A stretch of 40,267 nucleotides of DNA, from contig CACLJJ010000006.1 in assembly GCA_902607215.1 (NCBI GenBank), forward strand, positions 1 through 40,267. Direction: 5' to 3'. Both the position numbers and the translations under genes were made by a program. The notes beneath the pieces are model-generated. The model saw nothing but the letters and a program-made list of their open reading frames with translations, did not search any database and was not told the DNA's origin. Source of the DNA: an uncultured Pelagibacteraceae bacterium (GTDB taxonomy: Bacteria > Pseudomonadota > Alphaproteobacteria > Pelagibacterales > Pelagibacteraceae). The stretch's first letter is position 1. The number at the start of each line of letters is the position of its first letter. Positions 19,536 through 30,467 of this stretch are shown in pieces.

Positions 19536-20830
19536 AGTTATGCATAATAGGAACTGGTTATGTTGGACTTGTTAGTGGAGCTTGCTTTTCCGATCTAGGT
19601 AATGATGTTATTTGTGTTGATAAAGATATCAATAAAATTAAAAATTTGAAAAAGGGTGTTATTCCTATTTATGAGCCAGGTTTAGAAGAGCTCGTTAAAA
19701 AAAACTATAAATCAGGAAGATTAGTTTTTACTTCTGATCTTAAAGAGGCTGTTAGTAAGTCAAATATTATTTTTATATGTGTTGGAACTCCCACAAAAAA
19801 AAATAGCTATGGGGCTGATTTAAATCAAATATACAGTGTTGCAAAAGAAATAAGTAGTTATATTAAATCTTCAAAAATAATAATAACAAAATCAACTGCC
19901 CCACTAACAACAGGTGATAAAATTGAAAAAATAATTTCAAAAAAAGTTAAAAAAAAATTATTTTCTGTGGTTTCAAATCCAGAATTTCTGAGAGAGGGTG
20001 AGGCAATAAGAGATTTCATCTATCCTGATAGAGTTGTAATTGGAACTTCAAACAAAAGATCAAATAGAATATTAAAATCGTTATATTCTCCATTAATATC
20101 CAAAGGAGCAAAATATTTTAATACATCAAGAAGGGGGGCGGAATTAATCAAATATGCATCCAACGCTTTTCTTGCGACAAAAATAACTTTTATTAATGAA
20201 ATAGCTAATTTATGCGAAAAAACTGATGTAAATGTAGAAGATATATCAATTGGTATGGGTCTAGATAAAAGAATTGGTGGAAGATTTTTAAGAGCCGGCC
20301 CAGCCTACGGTGGATCTTGTTTTCCTAAAGATACAAGAGCAATATTTGATACTGCAAAAAAATTTAAATCAGATTTGTCAATTATCAAAAGTGTTATTAA
20401 ATCTAACGAAAATAGATCTAAGTTGCTATTAGTTAGAGTTTCAAATATTTTAAAAAATAAAATTAAGAATAAAAAAATAACTTTTCTAGGTGTAACTTTT
20501 AAAGCAAATACAGATGATATGAGGGAGTCATCAAGCTTAAAAATGATACCTAGTTTAGCTAAAAAAGGAGCAATAATTAAATATTATGATCCCACTGGTA
20601 CTAAAAAAGAATTTCAAAATTTAAAAAATGTATTTTTTAGTCAAAATATTAAATCAGCATGTGATGATGCAGATCTAATAATAATTTGCACTGAGTGGAA
20701 TGATTTCAAATCATTAAACTTTAAATCTTTATCCAAAAAAAAAAATTTTATTATTTTCGATATGCGTAACATTTTATCACAAGAAAGGATAAAAAAGGAT
20801 AAGATCAAATATTTTGGTATCGGTAGATAG
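19532..20830 (+). CDS. ugd: UDP-glucose 6-dehydrogenase
   Basis: [30 protein letters not shown]...[14 protein letters not shown]...[15 protein letters not shown]...[20 protein letters not shown]. Start revised from 19481 to 19532 (ATGA overlap with galU). Confidence 0.95.
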   Translation: [432 protein letters not shown]

Positions 20831-21292
20831 TTATTTTAATTCAAATATTGCATCAACCTCAACAGCAACACCAAGAGGCAAACTGTTAGTGCTCACAGCA
20901 GCTCTCGTATGCATGCCAAATTCTCCAAATACTTTAGCAATTATATCAGATGCACCGTTTATAACTTTTGGTTGATTAATAAAATCATCTACAGAATTAA
21001 CGAATCCAGTTAATTTAATACAAGATTTAACTTTTGATAAATCATCACCACAAGCTTTTTTTACTTGCGCTACAATACTTAAACCACATCTTTTCGCAGC
21101 ATTATAACCAGCTTCTGTATCTAAATCTTTGCCAACTTTCCCTTTAATTAGCTCACCATTTTCATCGATTGAGATTTGTCCTGACACAAATAACATCTTT
21201 CCTGAAATTTTTGTTGCAACATAATTTCCCACAGGAGCTTTAGCTTCTGGTAATTTAATATTAAGTTTTTTTAAATTGTCTTCATAAGTCAT
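20831..21292 (-). CDS. RidA/YjgF-family protein
   Basis: APVGNYVATKISGKMLFVSGQISIDENGELIKGKVGKDLDTEAGYNAAKRC..., RidA (YjgF/YER057c/UK114) superfamily of the longer VSGQ type. Confidence 0.88.
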   Translation of the reverse strand: MTYEDNLKKLNIKLPEAKAPVGNYVATKISGKMLFVSGQISIDENGELIKGKVGKDLDTEAGYNAAKRCGLSIVAQVKKACGDDLSKVKSCIKLTGFVNSVDDFINQPKVINGASDIIAKVFGEFGMHTRAAVSTNSLPLGVAVEVDAIFELK

Positions 21293-23874
21293 TTTGATTT
21301 CCTTTTTTTTGATTTCTTAGTTTTATCGTATTCTTTTCTTTTCTCAATCAATATTAGTGCTTCTTCCATCGTAAGTTCTGTTGGATCTTTTTCTTCAGGA
21401 ATGGTTGCGTTTAAAGATTTATATTTAATATAAGGTCCATATTGACCCTTCATTACTCTTACTGGTTTTTTGTCTTCAGGATGTTCGCCTAAATCTTTTA
21501 TTATTGAGGAAGACATTCTTCCAGGTTTTGCTTCAGCAATTAATGTTATTGCTCTATTGAGACCTATTGAAAAAATTTCTTCAATATTTTCTATCCTTGC
21601 AGATTTATTTTCACATTTTAAATAAGGACCAAATCTTCCAGTATTTAATATAATTTCTTTTTGGTTTTCAGGATTTATTCCTAATGATTTTGGTAATGCG
21701 CATAAAAATTGACCCTTTTCTAAATCAATACTTTCTAACTCTAATCCTTTGGGTATAGAAACATTTTTCAAAAGTTCGTTGACATCTGATTTAAGTTTTT
21801 TGCTTTTCTTTTTTTTCTTAGTAACTTTTTCTACCTCAATCTCATCTAAGATTTTTTCATATTGAAGATAGGGGCCAAATCTTCCATTTTTTAGAAAAAT
21901 ATCATTTCCATTTATATGTTTACCTATGAACTTGGGTTCAGTTAATTGGGCTTGTGCGGCAGCCTTTGATTTAGATAAAGGTCTTGTAAATTTACAATCT
22001 GGATAATTCGAACAGCCAATAAAAGCACCACCTCTAAAACTATTTTTTAAACTTAAAGTTCCAGAATTACATAATTGACATTTTCTAACTACATTTCCCT
22101 CATTATCTTTATCAAAAACCAAATCTCCCAAACTATCATTTAGTAAATCCAAGACTTCACGTGTTCTTTTTTCTTTAACTTCCGCGACATTATTATTAAA
22201 GTCTTTCCAAAAAAGCTCTAAAACTTTAATCCAACTTTCTTTTCCTGTGGTAATTTCATCGAGCTGATCTTCCAATCCTGCTGTAAAGTTATAATCAACA
22301 TATTTTGAAAACAATTTTTCTAAAAAGGCAGAGATTAATTTTCCTCGATCTGTAGGAAAAAATCTTTTATTTAATATTTCAGCATAACCTCTATTAGTTA
22401 TCGTGGAGATGATACTTGCGTAAGTAGATGGTCTTCCAATACCCAATTCTTCTAATTTTTTTACTAACCCTGCCTCAGAGTATCTTGGTGGTGGTTGTGT
22501 GAAGTGTTGTTCATCTAATAAGGCTTCAATATTAATTGGTCCTTTTGACATTTCTGGCAATATACCCTCATCATCATCTTTATTTGGAGTGTTATAAACT
22601 TTTAAAAACCCATCAAATTTTAAAACAGAGCCACTAGCTTTACAAATTGTATCATCATTATCTGAAGTTATTGTGATGGTGTTTCTATCAAATTTAGCTG
22701 ACTCCATTTGAGACGAAAGGGCTCTACTCCAAATCAAATCATATAATTTATTTTGATCTGTGCTTAAATATTTTTTAACACTTTGTGGAGTTCTAATAAT
22801 ATCTGTTGGTCTAATTGCTTCATGAGCTTCTTGTGCATTTTTTGCTTTTTTACCTGAATAATTTAAAACATTTTTAGGCAAATATTCTTTACCAATTTCT
22901 TTTTGTATGTAATCCCTAAAAGTAGATACAGCATCAGCAGATAAATTTGTACCATCAGTTCTCATATAAGTGATCAAGCCAATTGTTTCACCCTCTATAT
23001 CTATACCTTGATAAAGTTTCTGGGCTATTTGCATTGTCCTAGATGCCCCAAAACCCAATCTACTTGAAGCTGTTTGTTGAAGTGTTGACGTTGTGAAAGG
23101 CCCAGAGGGGTTACGATTAATAACTTTGCTAGAAATATCAGTGATATTAAAATTTTTATCTTTAATACTTGATATAGCTTTATTTATTTCATCTTTATTT
23201 TTAAAAGAAAATTTTTCAATTTTATTTCCATTTAACTGACTAATACTAGAAGTAATTTTTTGATTCTTATTATCAGTAAATTCTACACTTAAAGTCCAAA
23301 ACTCATCAGGTTTAAATGATTCAATTTCATGTTCTCTTTCTGTAACTAGTTTAAGAGCTACTGATTGAACTCTACCTGCAGATTTTGACCCTGGTAACTT
23401 GGTCCAAAGTATTGGTGAAATATTAAATCCAACTAAATAATCCAAGGCTCTTCTAGCCATATAAGAATCAACAAGGCGAGTTTCTATTTGTCTTGGATTC
23501 TCAATACCATGTATTACAGCTTTTTTTGTAATTTCATTAAAAACAACTCTTTCAATTTTTTTGTCTTTAAGAAGTTTTTTTTCATTTAGAAATTCCTTAA
23601 CATGCCAAGCTATAGCTTCACCTTCTCTATCAGGGTCAGTTGCTAGTATAATTTTATCAGATTCTTTTGCTGCATCAGTAATTTCTTTAAGATATTTTTT
23701 TGAAAAACTATCAACTTCCCATATCATTTTAAATTTATTTTCAGGATCAACGGAACCATTTTTAGAAGGTAGATCTCTAATATGTCCATAACTTGCTAAA
23801 ACTGTATAATTACCACCTAAATATTTATTTATAGTTTTAGCTTTAGCAGGACTTTCTACAATGACGAGGTTCAT
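21289..23874 (-). CDS. topA: DNA topoisomerase I
   Basis: MNLVIVESPAKAKTINKYLGGNYTVLASYGHIRDLPSK...ATDPDREGEAIAWH...GLITYMRTDGTNLS...GIGRPSTYASII; Cys4 zinc motif CQLCNSGTLSLK..FIGCSNYPDC. Confidence 0.98.
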   Translation of the reverse strand: MNLVIVESPAKAKTINKYLGGNYTVLASYGHIRDLPSKNGSVDPENKFKMIWEVDSFSKKYLKEITDAAKESDKIILATDPDREGEAIAWHVKEFLNEKKLLKDKKIERVVFNEITKKAVIHGIENPRQIETRLVDSYMARRALDYLVGFNISPILWTKLPGSKSAGRVQSVALKLVTEREHEIESFKPDEFWTLSVEFTDNKNQKITSSISQLNGNKIEKFSFKNKDEINKAISSIKDKNFNITDISSKVINRNPSGPFTTSTLQQTASSRLGFGASRTMQIAQKLYQGIDIEGETIGLITYMRTDGTNLSADAVSTFRDYIQKEIGKEYLPKNVLNYSGKKAKNAQEAHEAIRPTDIIRTPQSVKKYLSTDQNKLYDLIWSRALSSQMESAKFDRNTITITSDNDDTICKASGSVLKFDGFLKVYNTPNKDDDEGILPEMSKGPINIEALLDEQHFTQPPPRYSEAGLVKKLEELGIGRPSTYASIISTITNRGYAEILNKRFFPTDRGKLISAFLEKLFSKYVDYNFTAGLEDQLDEITTGKESWIKVLELFWKDFNNNVAEVKEKRTREVLDLLNDSLGDLVFDKDNEGNVVRKCQLCNSGTLSLKNSFRGGAFIGCSNYPDCKFTRPLSKSKAAAQAQLTEPKFIGKHINGNDIFLKNGRFGPYLQYEKILDEIEVEKVTKKKKKSKKLKSDVNELLKNVSIPKGLELESIDLEKGQFLCALPKSLGINPENQKEIILNTGRFGPYLKCENKSARIENIEEIFSIGLNRAITLIAEAKPGRMSSSIIKDLGEHPEDKKPVRVMKGQYGPYIKYKSLNATIPEEKDPTELTMEEALILIEKRKEYDKTKKSKKRKSK

Positions 23875-23911
23875 AAATTTAGAACCTACATAAACTATCT
23901 AGATAGTCAAA

Positions 23912-24490
23912 TTAATAAATTTTTGTCTTTGATTCAGTATTATTTATTAAGCGTTTTATATTTTCGCGATGAGTATAAAAAATTAAAATAAATAGAATTA
24001 TAAAGAAATAGTAGTTTTTATTATCAATGATAAAAAAATAATAAATAGGAATTGTTAGCGATGATAACAAAGAAGATAATGAGGAATATTTAGAAATTAA
24101 AAATACTACGAACCAACTTATTATAAAAACAAATCCTAAAATATAGTTAATACAAAAAAGAATACCTACATACGTTGCAACACCTTTACCACCTTTAAAT
24201 TTTAACCACACCGGAAAAACATGGCCAAGAAATATAGATAATGCAGATAAAAACATAAATTCAGAAAAATTAAATTTAATAATAAGCAATGGAATTATCG
24301 TTTTTAAAAAATCCAACAATAATGTTGTATATCCAATTAATTTATTTCCTGTTCGTAAAACGTTTGTAGCGCCAATATTGCCAGAACCTATTTCTCTTAT
24401 ATCTTTCTTTAAAAATATCTTTGTTAATAAAAATCCAAATGGAATTGAACCCATTGTATATGATATTAAAAGTATAAGAACTAGTTCCAT
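23912..24490 (-). CDS. plsY: Glycerol-3-phosphate acyltransferase PlsY
   Basis: LISYTMGSIPFGFLLTKIF...DIREIGSGNIGATNVLRTGNK...GHVFPVWLKFKGGKGVATYVGI, PlsY motifs. Confidence 0.95.
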   Translation of the reverse strand: MELVLILLISYTMGSIPFGFLLTKIFLKKDIREIGSGNIGATNVLRTGNKLIGYTTLLLDFLKTIIPLLIIKFNFSEFMFLSALSIFLGHVFPVWLKFKGGKGVATYVGILFCINYILGFVFIISWFVVFLISKYSSLSSLLSSLTIPIYYFFIIDNKNYYFFIILFILIFYTHRENIKRLINNTESKTKIY

Positions 24491-24492
24491 AT

Positions 24493-25779
24493 TTAAATTT
24501 TAAATAATTCTTCACCTTTAATAAACGTATTTGTTACTAGACCTTGTATTTTTTTGTCATCAATACAAGTATTTTTAGATTTAGAAACTATTTTTTCTTT
24601 TTTAACAACCCATGGCTTATATATATCAACAATACAAAAATCAGCGTCATTACCCACTGATAGATTTCCCTTATTTATTTTAAGAATTTTTGCAGGATTG
24701 CATGTTAATAATTTTATTAATTTAAACAACTTTACCGAATCATTATGGAATAGCTCTAAAGTTAATGACAAAAGCGTTTCAATACCCGAAGCTCCAGTTG
24801 CAGCTTGAGAAAAAGTTAATCTTTTTGACTCTTCATCCTCAGGTTTGTGATCTGAAACAATAACATCTATTAAATCTTTATTAATTGCTTTAATTAATGA
24901 AGTTCTATCCTCTTCAGTTCTTAGCGGAGGTGATAATTTTAAAAATGTTTTAAAATCCCCTATATCATTTTCATTTAATGATAGGTTATTTATTGAAACA
25001 CCAGTTGTAAAATCTACTATATCTTTTTTTTTATTAATTATATCAACAGATTTAGATGAGGAGATTTGTGAAATATGATATCTACAATTAAAATCTTCTA
25101 ACAAAGATAGATCTCTTTCTATAATTATTTTTTCTGCTAAATCTGGTATACCATGTAGACCAAGCTGTGTAGCAACAATTCCATCATTTACCATACCATT
25201 TTTAGCTAACTCGCAATCTTCTGCATGTTGAATGATTAAGCAATTTAAATCATAAGCTGATCTCATTATTCTAGACATTAATCTAGTGTTTTGAATAGTT
25301 TGAGTACCATCAGTAAATCCTACAATTCCTTTTTTTTGCAATAAACCAAATTCAGTCATATTTGTTCCTTCAAGATTTTTTGTAAGTGATGCTGTTGGAT
25401 ATATATTTATTTTAGATTTGTCCCTTCCTCTTCTTTTTATAAAATCAACAATAGAAACATTATCTACAACTGGACTTGTATTAGGCATTGTAACAACAGA
25501 AGTTACACCTCCAGCTAAAGCTGCATTGCTTAATGTTCTAAAATTTTCTTTATATTCATAACCCGGCTCACCACCAAAAACTCTCATATCTACCAAGCCT
25601 GGAAATACATATTTCTCTTTTAAATCAATAAATTTTTCCCTAGAAGGAATATTGTTTACATTTACTTTTTTTCCAATAGCCTCAATTTTGCCTTCCTCAT
25701 TTATAATTAAACCACCAAGTTCCTCCATTGAATTGTGAGGATCTATTATATTAGCATTAAGAAAGTATTTTTTTTTCAT
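24493..25779 (-). CDS. Dihydroorotase homologue (PyrC/PyrC'-like) lacking the N-terminal HxH metal motif
   Basis: Amidohydrolase fold with YVFPGLVDMRVFGGEPGYEYKENFRTLSNAALAGGVTSVVTMPNTSPVVD; HAED, HISQ and SDHKPED are retained; translationally coupled downstream of pyrB. Confidence 0.88.
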   Translation of the reverse strand: MKKKYFLNANIIDPHNSMEELGGLIINEEGKIEAIGKKVNVNNIPSREKFIDLKEKYVFPGLVDMRVFGGEPGYEYKENFRTLSNAALAGGVTSVVTMPNTSPVVDNVSIVDFIKRRGRDKSKINIYPTASLTKNLEGTNMTEFGLLQKKGIVGFTDGTQTIQNTRLMSRIMRSAYDLNCLIIQHAEDCELAKNGMVNDGIVATQLGLHGIPDLAEKIIIERDLSLLEDFNCRYHISQISSSKSVDIINKKKDIVDFTTGVSINNLSLNENDIGDFKTFLKLSPPLRTEEDRTSLIKAINKDLIDVIVSDHKPEDEESKRLTFSQAATGASGIETLLSLTLELFHNDSVKLFKLIKLLTCNPAKILKINKGNLSVGNDADFCIVDIYKPWVVKKEKIVSKSKNTCIDDKKIQGLVTNTFIKGEELFKI

Positions 25780-26729
25780 TATTCACAAAATATTTTTAAA
25801 CAGGCCATTCTAACAGCTACACCCAATTCGACCTGTTCTCTTATTACACTTTTATTAATATCGTCAGCTAAATTGGTATCAATTTCTATACCTCTGTTCA
25901 TTGGACCTGGGTGCATAATTAAAGCATCATCTTTTGCACAACTTAATTTATCAAGAGTTAAACCATAATATTCATAGTATTCTCTGTTTGAAGATAAAAA
26001 AGAACTAGACATTCTTTCATTTTGTAGTCTTAGCATCATGACAATATCACAATCTTTTAAACCTTTTTTCATATCTGAGAATTTATTAACACCCAATTTA
26101 TCAATATCTTTAGGCATTAAATTTGATGGTGCTACAATGTTTACTTCAGCACCCAACATATTAAGAAGATAAATATTTGATCTTGCAACTCTTGAATGAA
26201 GTATATCTCCACAAATTGCAATTTTAAGACCTTGAATTTTTTTCTTTCTGTCAACAATTGTTAGCGCATCTAGTAAAGCTTGTGTTGGATGTTCTCTTCT
26301 TCCATCACCAGCATTTATCACAGCGCAGTTAACTTTTTGAGAAAGCAAGTTACATGCGCCAGAGTCTTGATGTCTTATAACTATTATATCAGGATGCATG
26401 GCGTTAAGTGTCATTGAAGTATCGATAAGAGTTTCACCTTTTTTAATAGCTGAATTGACTATATTCATCGACATTACATCAGCGCCCAATCTTTTACCTG
26501 CGAGTTCAAAAGAGCTTTGAGTTCTAGTCGATGGCTCAAAAAAAAGATTAATTTGAGTTTTACCTCTAAGAATATCTAATTTTTTATTTTTACTTTTATT
26601 TAAAGAAATAAATTGCTTAGCTTCTTCCAAAATTAAGTTTATATCAGAAATAGATAAATCTTGGATTCCTAATAGATTTTTTTGAGAAATTTTAACAGCT
26701 TTCTTAGATGATGTTGCCATTAAAACCAA
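25779..26729 (-). CDS. pyrB: Aspartate carbamoyltransferase catalytic subunit (start may be 26720)
   Basis: [29 protein letters not shown]...[13 protein letters not shown]...[20 protein letters not shown]...[12 protein letters not shown], ATCase motifs. Confidence 0.97.
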   Translation of the reverse strand: MVLMATSSKKAVKISQKNLLGIQDLSISDINLILEEAKQFISLNKSKNKKLDILRGKTQINLFFEPSTRTQSSFELAGKRLGADVMSMNIVNSAIKKGETLIDTSMTLNAMHPDIIVIRHQDSGACNLLSQKVNCAVINAGDGRREHPTQALLDALTIVDRKKKIQGLKIAICGDILHSRVARSNIYLLNMLGAEVNIVAPSNLMPKDIDKLGVNKFSDMKKGLKDCDIVMMLRLQNERMSSSFLSSNREYYEYYGLTLDKLSCAKDDALIMHPGPMNRGIEIDTNLADDINKSVIREQVELGVAVRMACLKIFCE

Positions 26730-26763
26730 CTCTATAACTCCTAAATACTAATTAGGCAAGTTA

Positions 26764-27219
26764 TTAATTGTTTAAATAGTCAATTGCTCCTTGAAGAATG
26801 AAAGTAGCGGCGTTTTTGTCTATATTTTTTGTTCTTTTACTTATGTTTACATCAAGTTCACTTGAAAGATTAAAAGCTCCGACTGTAGATAATCTTTCAT
26901 CCCAAAGAACGGTCGGAATTTCTATTTTTTTCGAAATTATAGCACTTTTATCCTTAATTGATTGAGATGCTTTACCATGACTTCCATCCATATTTATGGG
27001 GTCTCCAATAACTACTGCTTTAATATTATTTTCTTTTATCAATTTTTTTATATCTTCAATTAAATTATTCAATGAAATAAAACTAATTGTTTGAAATGGT
27101 GTGGCGATTAATCTTTTATCATCACATATTGATATACCAATTTTTTTAGAGCCCATATCAATACCAAGTAGTCTCGTTTTTTGATCAATTTTTGTCTTGA
27201 GTTCTTGAATAGTGATCAT
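26764..27219 (-). CDS. ruvX: YqgF/RuvX-type putative Holliday junction resolvase
   Basis: MITIQELKTKIDQKTRLLGIDMGSKKIGISICDDKRLIATPFQTI...VVIGDPINMDGSHGKASQSIKD...VLWDERLSTVGA. Start revised from 27288 to 27219 to match the family N-terminus. Confidence 0.92.
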   Translation of the reverse strand: MITIQELKTKIDQKTRLLGIDMGSKKIGISICDDKRLIATPFQTISFISLNNLIEDIKKLIKENNIKAVVIGDPINMDGSHGKASQSIKDKSAIISKKIEIPTVLWDERLSTVGAFNLSSELDVNISKRTKNIDKNAATFILQGAIDYLNN

Positions 27220-27258
27220 GTTGTATTTTTCTATTATAATGATAGATCTAATTATCAT

Positions 27259-27546
27259 ATGAGTATAGATCTTAAAACAGTAAAACACATATCAAAGCTA
27301 TCAAGAATATCCCTGGATGATGAAAAAGCTAAAAAATTAGAAAAAGATCTTAATTCAATATTTAAATTCATTGAAAAGTTAAACGAACTTGATACCTCAA
27401 AAACAGAAGCATTAAGCTCTATTGTTGAGACTAAACTTCAATTAAGAAAAGATGAAATCAAATCTAAAGATATTAGAGAACAAATATTAAAAAACTCTCC
27501 CAGCGAAAATAAAGATTTTTTCGTTGTACCCAAAGTTGTAGAATAA
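27259..27546 (+). CDS. gatC: Asp-tRNA(Asn)/Glu-tRNA(Gln) amidotransferase subunit C
   Basis: MSIDLKTVKHISKLSRISLDDEKAKKLEKDLNSIFKFIEKLNELDT, GatC. Start revised from 27181 to 27259. Confidence 0.95.
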   Translation: MSIDLKTVKHISKLSRISLDDEKAKKLEKDLNSIFKFIEKLNELDTSKTEALSSIVETKLQLRKDEIKSKDIREQILKNSPSENKDFFVVPKVVE

Positions 27547-29003
27547 TGAGTGAAATCATAGATTTAAATTTAGTTGAATTGGTTCAAAAAATAAAAAAAA
27601 AAGAACTTTCTTCAAAAGAAATAACAAAAGCATTTGTTGATAGATCTGAAAAATCTAAAAAACTGAATGTATATATTACAGATAATTTTAATGAAGCTAT
27701 TAAAAGTGCGGAAAATTTCGATAGTAAACCCAATTTTGAAAAAAAATTACCTGGTATTCCAATAGCTGTTAAAGATTTATTTTGCACAAAAAATTTAAGA
27801 ACAACAGCGGGAAGTAAAATTTTAAATAATTTTGTTCCTCCATATGAATCAACTGTAACACAAAATTTATGGGACAATGGTGCTATATTACTTGGAAAAC
27901 TAAACTGTGATGAATTTGCGATGGGATCATCAAATGAAACTAGTTTTTTTGGAAATGTTCAAAGCCCAATTGGTGAAAATTTGGTACCGGGTGGTTCATC
28001 GGGAGGTTCTGCGTCAGCACTAGCAGCAAAATTGACACCAGTAACTATCGGTACTGACACAGGTGGTTCTATACGACAACCAGCTTCATTTACTGGAACA
28101 GTTGGACTTAAACCAACCTATGGAAGTTGTTCTAGATATGGAATTGTTGCTTTTGCATCTTCACTAGACCAAGCTGGACCAATGACAAGTAATGTTGAAG
28201 ATTGTGCATTGCTATTAGAAGTAATGAGTTCATATGATTTAAAGGATTCAACTTCTGTTGAGTTTAAAAGAAATAATTATCTTCAAAATTTAAACGAAAA
28301 TATAAAAGGAAAAAAAATAGGAATACCCAAAGAATATATAACAGATAAAATGCCAAAAGAAATTGAAGACCTTTGGCAAAATGGGATTTCTTACCTCAAA
28401 GAATCTGGAGCCGAAATAATTGATCTGTCGTTACCAAACACTCCATATGCTTTACCCGCATATTATATAGTTGCACCAGCAGAAGCCTCTTCTAACTTAG
28501 CAAGATATGATGGTGTTAAATATGGTTTCAGATCTAATGGCGAAAATCTTATTGATATGTATGAAAAAACCAGATCAGAAGGTTTTGGAAATGAAGTTAA
28601 AAGAAGAATAATGATAGGTACTTATGTTTTATCTTCAGGTTATTACGATGCTTATTATCTTAAAGCACAAAAAGTAAGAAGATTAATTAAAAATGATTTT
28701 GATGAAGCTTATAAAAAAGTAGATGCAATTTTAACACCATCAACGCCAAGTTCAGCTTTTAAAATAAATGAAAAAACTAATGATCCTGTATCTATGTATC
28801 TGAACGATATATTTACAGTACCAATTAATCTTGCGGGGCTTCCAGCAATATCGATTCCTGCAGGTTTAGATAAAAAAGGTTATCCTTTAGGTTTACAAAT
28901 TATTGGTAAAGCTTTTGATGAACAAAATATACTTAATATTGCTTACTCAATGCAAAAAAAAATTAAATTTAAAAATGTAATTAATGATTGGTGGTTAAAA
29001 TGA
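27546..29003 (+). CDS. gatA: Asp-tRNA(Asn)/Glu-tRNA(Gln) amidotransferase subunit A
   Basis: [12 protein letters not shown]...[67 protein letters not shown], amidase signature. Confidence 0.99.
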   Translation: MSEIIDLNLVELVQKIKKKELSSKEITKAFVDRSEKSKKLNVYITDNFNEAIKSAENFDSKPNFEKKLPGIPIAVKDLFCTKNLRTTAGSKILNNFVPPYESTVTQNLWDNGAILLGKLNCDEFAMGSSNETSFFGNVQSPIGENLVPGGSSGGSASALAAKLTPVTIGTDTGGSIRQPASFTGTVGLKPTYGSCSRYGIVAFASSLDQAGPMTSNVEDCALLLEVMSSYDLKDSTSVEFKRNNYLQNLNENIKGKKIGIPKEYITDKMPKEIEDLWQNGISYLKESGAEIIDLSLPNTPYALPAYYIVAPAEASSNLARYDGVKYGFRSNGENLIDMYEKTRSEGFGNEVKRRIMIGTYVLSSGYYDAYYLKAQKVRRLIKNDFDEAYKKVDAILTPSTPSSAFKINEKTNDPVSMYLNDIFTVPINLAGLPAISIPAGLDKKGYPLGLQIIGKAFDEQNILNIAYSMQKKIKFKNVINDWWLK

Positions 29004-30466
29004 CAAAACATCAATCACAATATTTAATTAAAAAAAATAACAATGAATATGAAGTTGTTATAGGTCTAGAAGTTCATGCGCAAGTATTATCTAACTCTAA
29101 ATTATTTTCTAGCTCTCCTACAAAATTTGGAGCCGAACCAAATACCCAGGTAAGTTTGGTTGATGCAGCTTTCCCAGGAATGTTACCAGTTATTAATGAA
29201 TTTTGTATTAAACAAGCTGTAAAAACCGGAATAGGCTTAAATGCAAAAATAAACAAAAGATCAATTTTTGATAGAAAAAATTATTTCTATCCAGATCTTC
29301 CACAAGGATATCAAATTTCTCAATATAAAAATCCAATAGTAGGTGAGGGGTCTGTTACATTAGATTTACCATCTGGAGAAAAAAAGATTGGCATTGAAAG
29401 ACTTCATTTAGAACAAGATGCAGGAAAAAGCATTCATGACCTAGATCCAGAAAATACTTTTGTTGATTTAAATAGATCTGGTGTAGCTTTAATGGAAATT
29501 GTTAGCAAACCAGATTTAAGATCACCTGATGAAGTTAACATTTATATAAAAAAACTAAGATCCATAATGAGATATTTAGGAACATGTGATGGTAATATGC
29601 AAGAAGGATCTTTAAGAGCTGATGTTAATGTATCTGTAAGAAAAAAAGGAGATAAAAAATTTGGAACTAGATGTGAGATTAAAAATGTAAATTCTATAAA
29701 ATTTATGCAAATGGCTATTGAATATGAAGCTAATAGACAGTCAAATTTAATTGAAAATGGAGAGACTATAGATCAAGAGACTAGATTATTTGATACTAAA
29801 AAAAATGAGACTAGATCAATGAGATCAAAAGAAGACGCTCATGATTATAGATATTTTCCTGATCCGGATCTTTTACCATTAGAACTTGGTGATGAATTCA
29901 TAGAAAATTTAAAAAAAGAAATTCCAGAATTACCAGATCAAAAAAAGAAAAGATTTATTGAAAAATTTAAATTAACACCATATGAAGCTAATATATTAGT
30001 TTCTGATATAGAAACTTCCAGATATTTTGAAGAAGTAATTAAAAATTCTGACGTTAAGCTTTCAGTAAATTGGATTACAGGAGAACTATTTGCACTTTTA
30101 AACGAAAAAAATTTAGAAATTTCTCATAGTCCAATCAGTGCAAAAAATCTATCAAAATTGATTAATTTAATAAAAGATGGAACAATATCTGGAAAAATAG
30201 CAAAAACTGTTTTCGAATTAATGATTGAAACCGACAAAAATCCTTTGAAAATCATTGAAGAAAAAAGTCTCAAACAGCAGAGTGATCCTAAAGAACTAGA
30301 AAAAATTATAACAAAAGTAATTACCGATAATGCAGATAAAGTAAAAGAATATAAATCGGGAAAAGATAAACTTTTAGGTTTTTTTGTTGGCCAAGTAATG
30401 AAAGTTTCAGGTGGTAAAGCAAATCCACAATTAGTAAATGAGATTTTAAAAAAGAAACTAAAGTAA
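29000..30466 (+). CDS. gatB: Asp-tRNA(Asn)/Glu-tRNA(Gln) amidotransferase subunit B
   Basis: [50 protein letters not shown]...[18 protein letters not shown], GatB. Start revised to 29000 (ATGA overlap with gatA). Confidence 0.98.
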   Translation: MTKHQSQYLIKKNNNEYEVVIGLEVHAQVLSNSKLFSSSPTKFGAEPNTQVSLVDAAFPGMLPVINEFCIKQAVKTGIGLNAKINKRSIFDRKNYFYPDLPQGYQISQYKNPIVGEGSVTLDLPSGEKKIGIERLHLEQDAGKSIHDLDPENTFVDLNRSGVALMEIVSKPDLRSPDEVNIYIKKLRSIMRYLGTCDGNMQEGSLRADVNVSVRKKGDKKFGTRCEIKNVNSIKFMQMAIEYEANRQSNLIENGETIDQETRLFDTKKNETRSMRSKEDAHDYRYFPDPDLLPLELGDEFIENLKKEIPELPDQKKKRFIEKFKLTPYEANILVSDIETSRYFEEVIKNSDVKLSVNWITGELFALLNEKNLEISHSPISAKNLSKLINLIKDGTISGKIAKTVFELMIETDKNPLKIIEEKSLKQQSDPKELEKIITKVITDNADKVKEYKSGKDKLLGFFVGQVMKVSGGKANPQLVNEILKKKLK

Positions 30467-30467
30467 A

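Noticed and set aside
24554-24808. 84-aa (+) ORF inside the dihydroorotase-like gene, and similar small ORFs at 23561-23791, 25735-25968, 34347-34547, 37637-37917
   Set aside because: Nested opposite confident long CDSs, without a start context or recognisable domain.
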